NCBI GenBank assembly: GCA_024305405.1
Contig: JAKNDB010000105.1
Span: 1,798,001-1,862,000, forward strand
Source of the DNA: Dirofilaria immitis
Taxonomy: Eukaryota; Nematoda; Chromadorea; Rhabditida; Onchocercidae
Direction of reading: 5' to 3'
Length of the DNA stretch: 64,000 bases
Both the position numbers and the translations under genes were made by a program. The notes under the pieces were generated by a model. The model ran no database searches. It was not told where the DNA came from and was given only the letters and a program-made list of their open reading frames with translations. Below are positions 63,214-64,000 of the stretch, piece by piece. The stretch's first letter is position 1. Each line of letters begins with the position of its first letter.

Positions 63214-64000
63214 CTGCAGAATATAATATTTTCTTTGTAAGACAACAACATCAAACATGAAATAATGCAGAATAAATTTGAATTTGTAATAATAGAGTGA
63301 GAAATATGTCATTATTATATCATGTGACGTTTCTATTCATACAAGTAATGCCTGCAGAAAAGGAAATAATTTCTAATTTTTTAACTTAACATTTATCTTT
63401 GCTACAATATCGATCATAAAAAATATAGAAATTTTGCTCATAAAAAAGGAAATGTACGAGCAAATAAGTCCATTAAAAGTTAAAAGTTGATGAGAAGCCT
63501 TGTTTGGAAGATTAGAGAACTGTTTTCATTTATGACTGATTTAAGAAGTAGTAAGGCAGATGAATGTAATAGAGATAAATCCTTTTCATCATATTCCCTT
63601 ATTTCTAGACCAAGTAAAATTTCATTTATTTAGACGAGAAATAATATTTTCTATTTCTTCTCGCTAACTCCGAAAAAAATTTTACTGCTTTTAATTTTCC
63701 AGATAAAATATTTTTTAACTTTTAAATGAAGAAATGAGTTTATCAACTATATTAAATTAAACCATCACAGTAGTATACTTATAAGGATACAATGGGAAGA
63801 TATTTTTCTTTTTCTCTTCCATCGTTATGTAAAAAGATAGCGAGTATTTTTTTTTTTTTTTTAAATCACAAAGCTATATCAAAAAAAAGTGAAAAATAGA
63901 TGATTAATTATAGTTATTCATATTATTACTTATTTTCTGAATTTCAAAGTTGTAATTGACATATAGTATCATATTTGACCATGATATGAAAAGCTGAAAG
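63214..64000. other. Upstream of the Pro/Ser-rich gene's first seen exon
   Basis: Probably intron. No upstream exon could be recognised. Contains a run of 16 T (63847-63862). Confidence 0.5.

Overview
The window is strongly AT-rich eukaryotic DNA. Genes are built from many small exons (about 70-270 nt) separated by short AT-rich introns, with a very regular acceptor (TTTTCAG / TTTGCAG) and GT donors. Exon architecture and the gene families present (TWK-type K2P channel, nematode-style muscle myosin, MFSD8-like carrier, divergent CPT1) point to a nematode. The AT content and sparse genes suggest a parasitic, possibly filarial, species; the species itself is inference. No tRNA, rRNA, CRISPR, transposase or viral gene was recognised by eye.

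Layout. 1-4157 (-): 5' two-thirds of a divergent carnitine O-palmitoyltransferase-1 gene running off the left edge, with a minisatellite in one intron and a 484-bp pure (ATT)n tract about 230 bp upstream of its start. 5.0-10.9 kb: no convincing gene. 10.96-21.06 kb: wreckage of a class II (muscle-type) myosin heavy chain gene. A short N-terminal head fragment (+) is followed by a near-perfect palindrome: two 3,729-bp arms (12818-16546 and 17331-21059) around a 784-bp spacer, each arm carrying the same decayed myosin-tail exons, reading outward. 21-40 kb: gene-poor, holding scattered exons of one unrecognised (+) gene (28.0-35.4 kb). 40.4-45.7 kb (+): two-pore-domain potassium channel with both selectivity filters. 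46.7-48.1 kb (+): an unrecognised small gene and a Ly6/three-finger-type surface protein. 50.06-54.03 kb (-): an MFSD8/CLN7-like transporter with 11 exons. 58.7-63.2 kb (-): a four-pass membrane protein directly downstream of a Pro/Ser-rich protein on the same strand, a possible nematode operon.

The two strongest observations are these. First, the recent, nearly identical myosin-pseudogene palindrome, whose arms share the same inactivating lesions. Second, a consistent pattern in which otherwise intact genes (CPT1-like, K2P, MFS, Ly6-like, Pro/Ser-rich, and the unknown 28-35 kb gene) each need one or a few single-base length changes to stay in frame, nearly all placeable in short homopolymer runs. 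That pattern looks like residual long-read assembly error rather than a window full of pseudogenes. It should be resolved before any of these genes is called broken.
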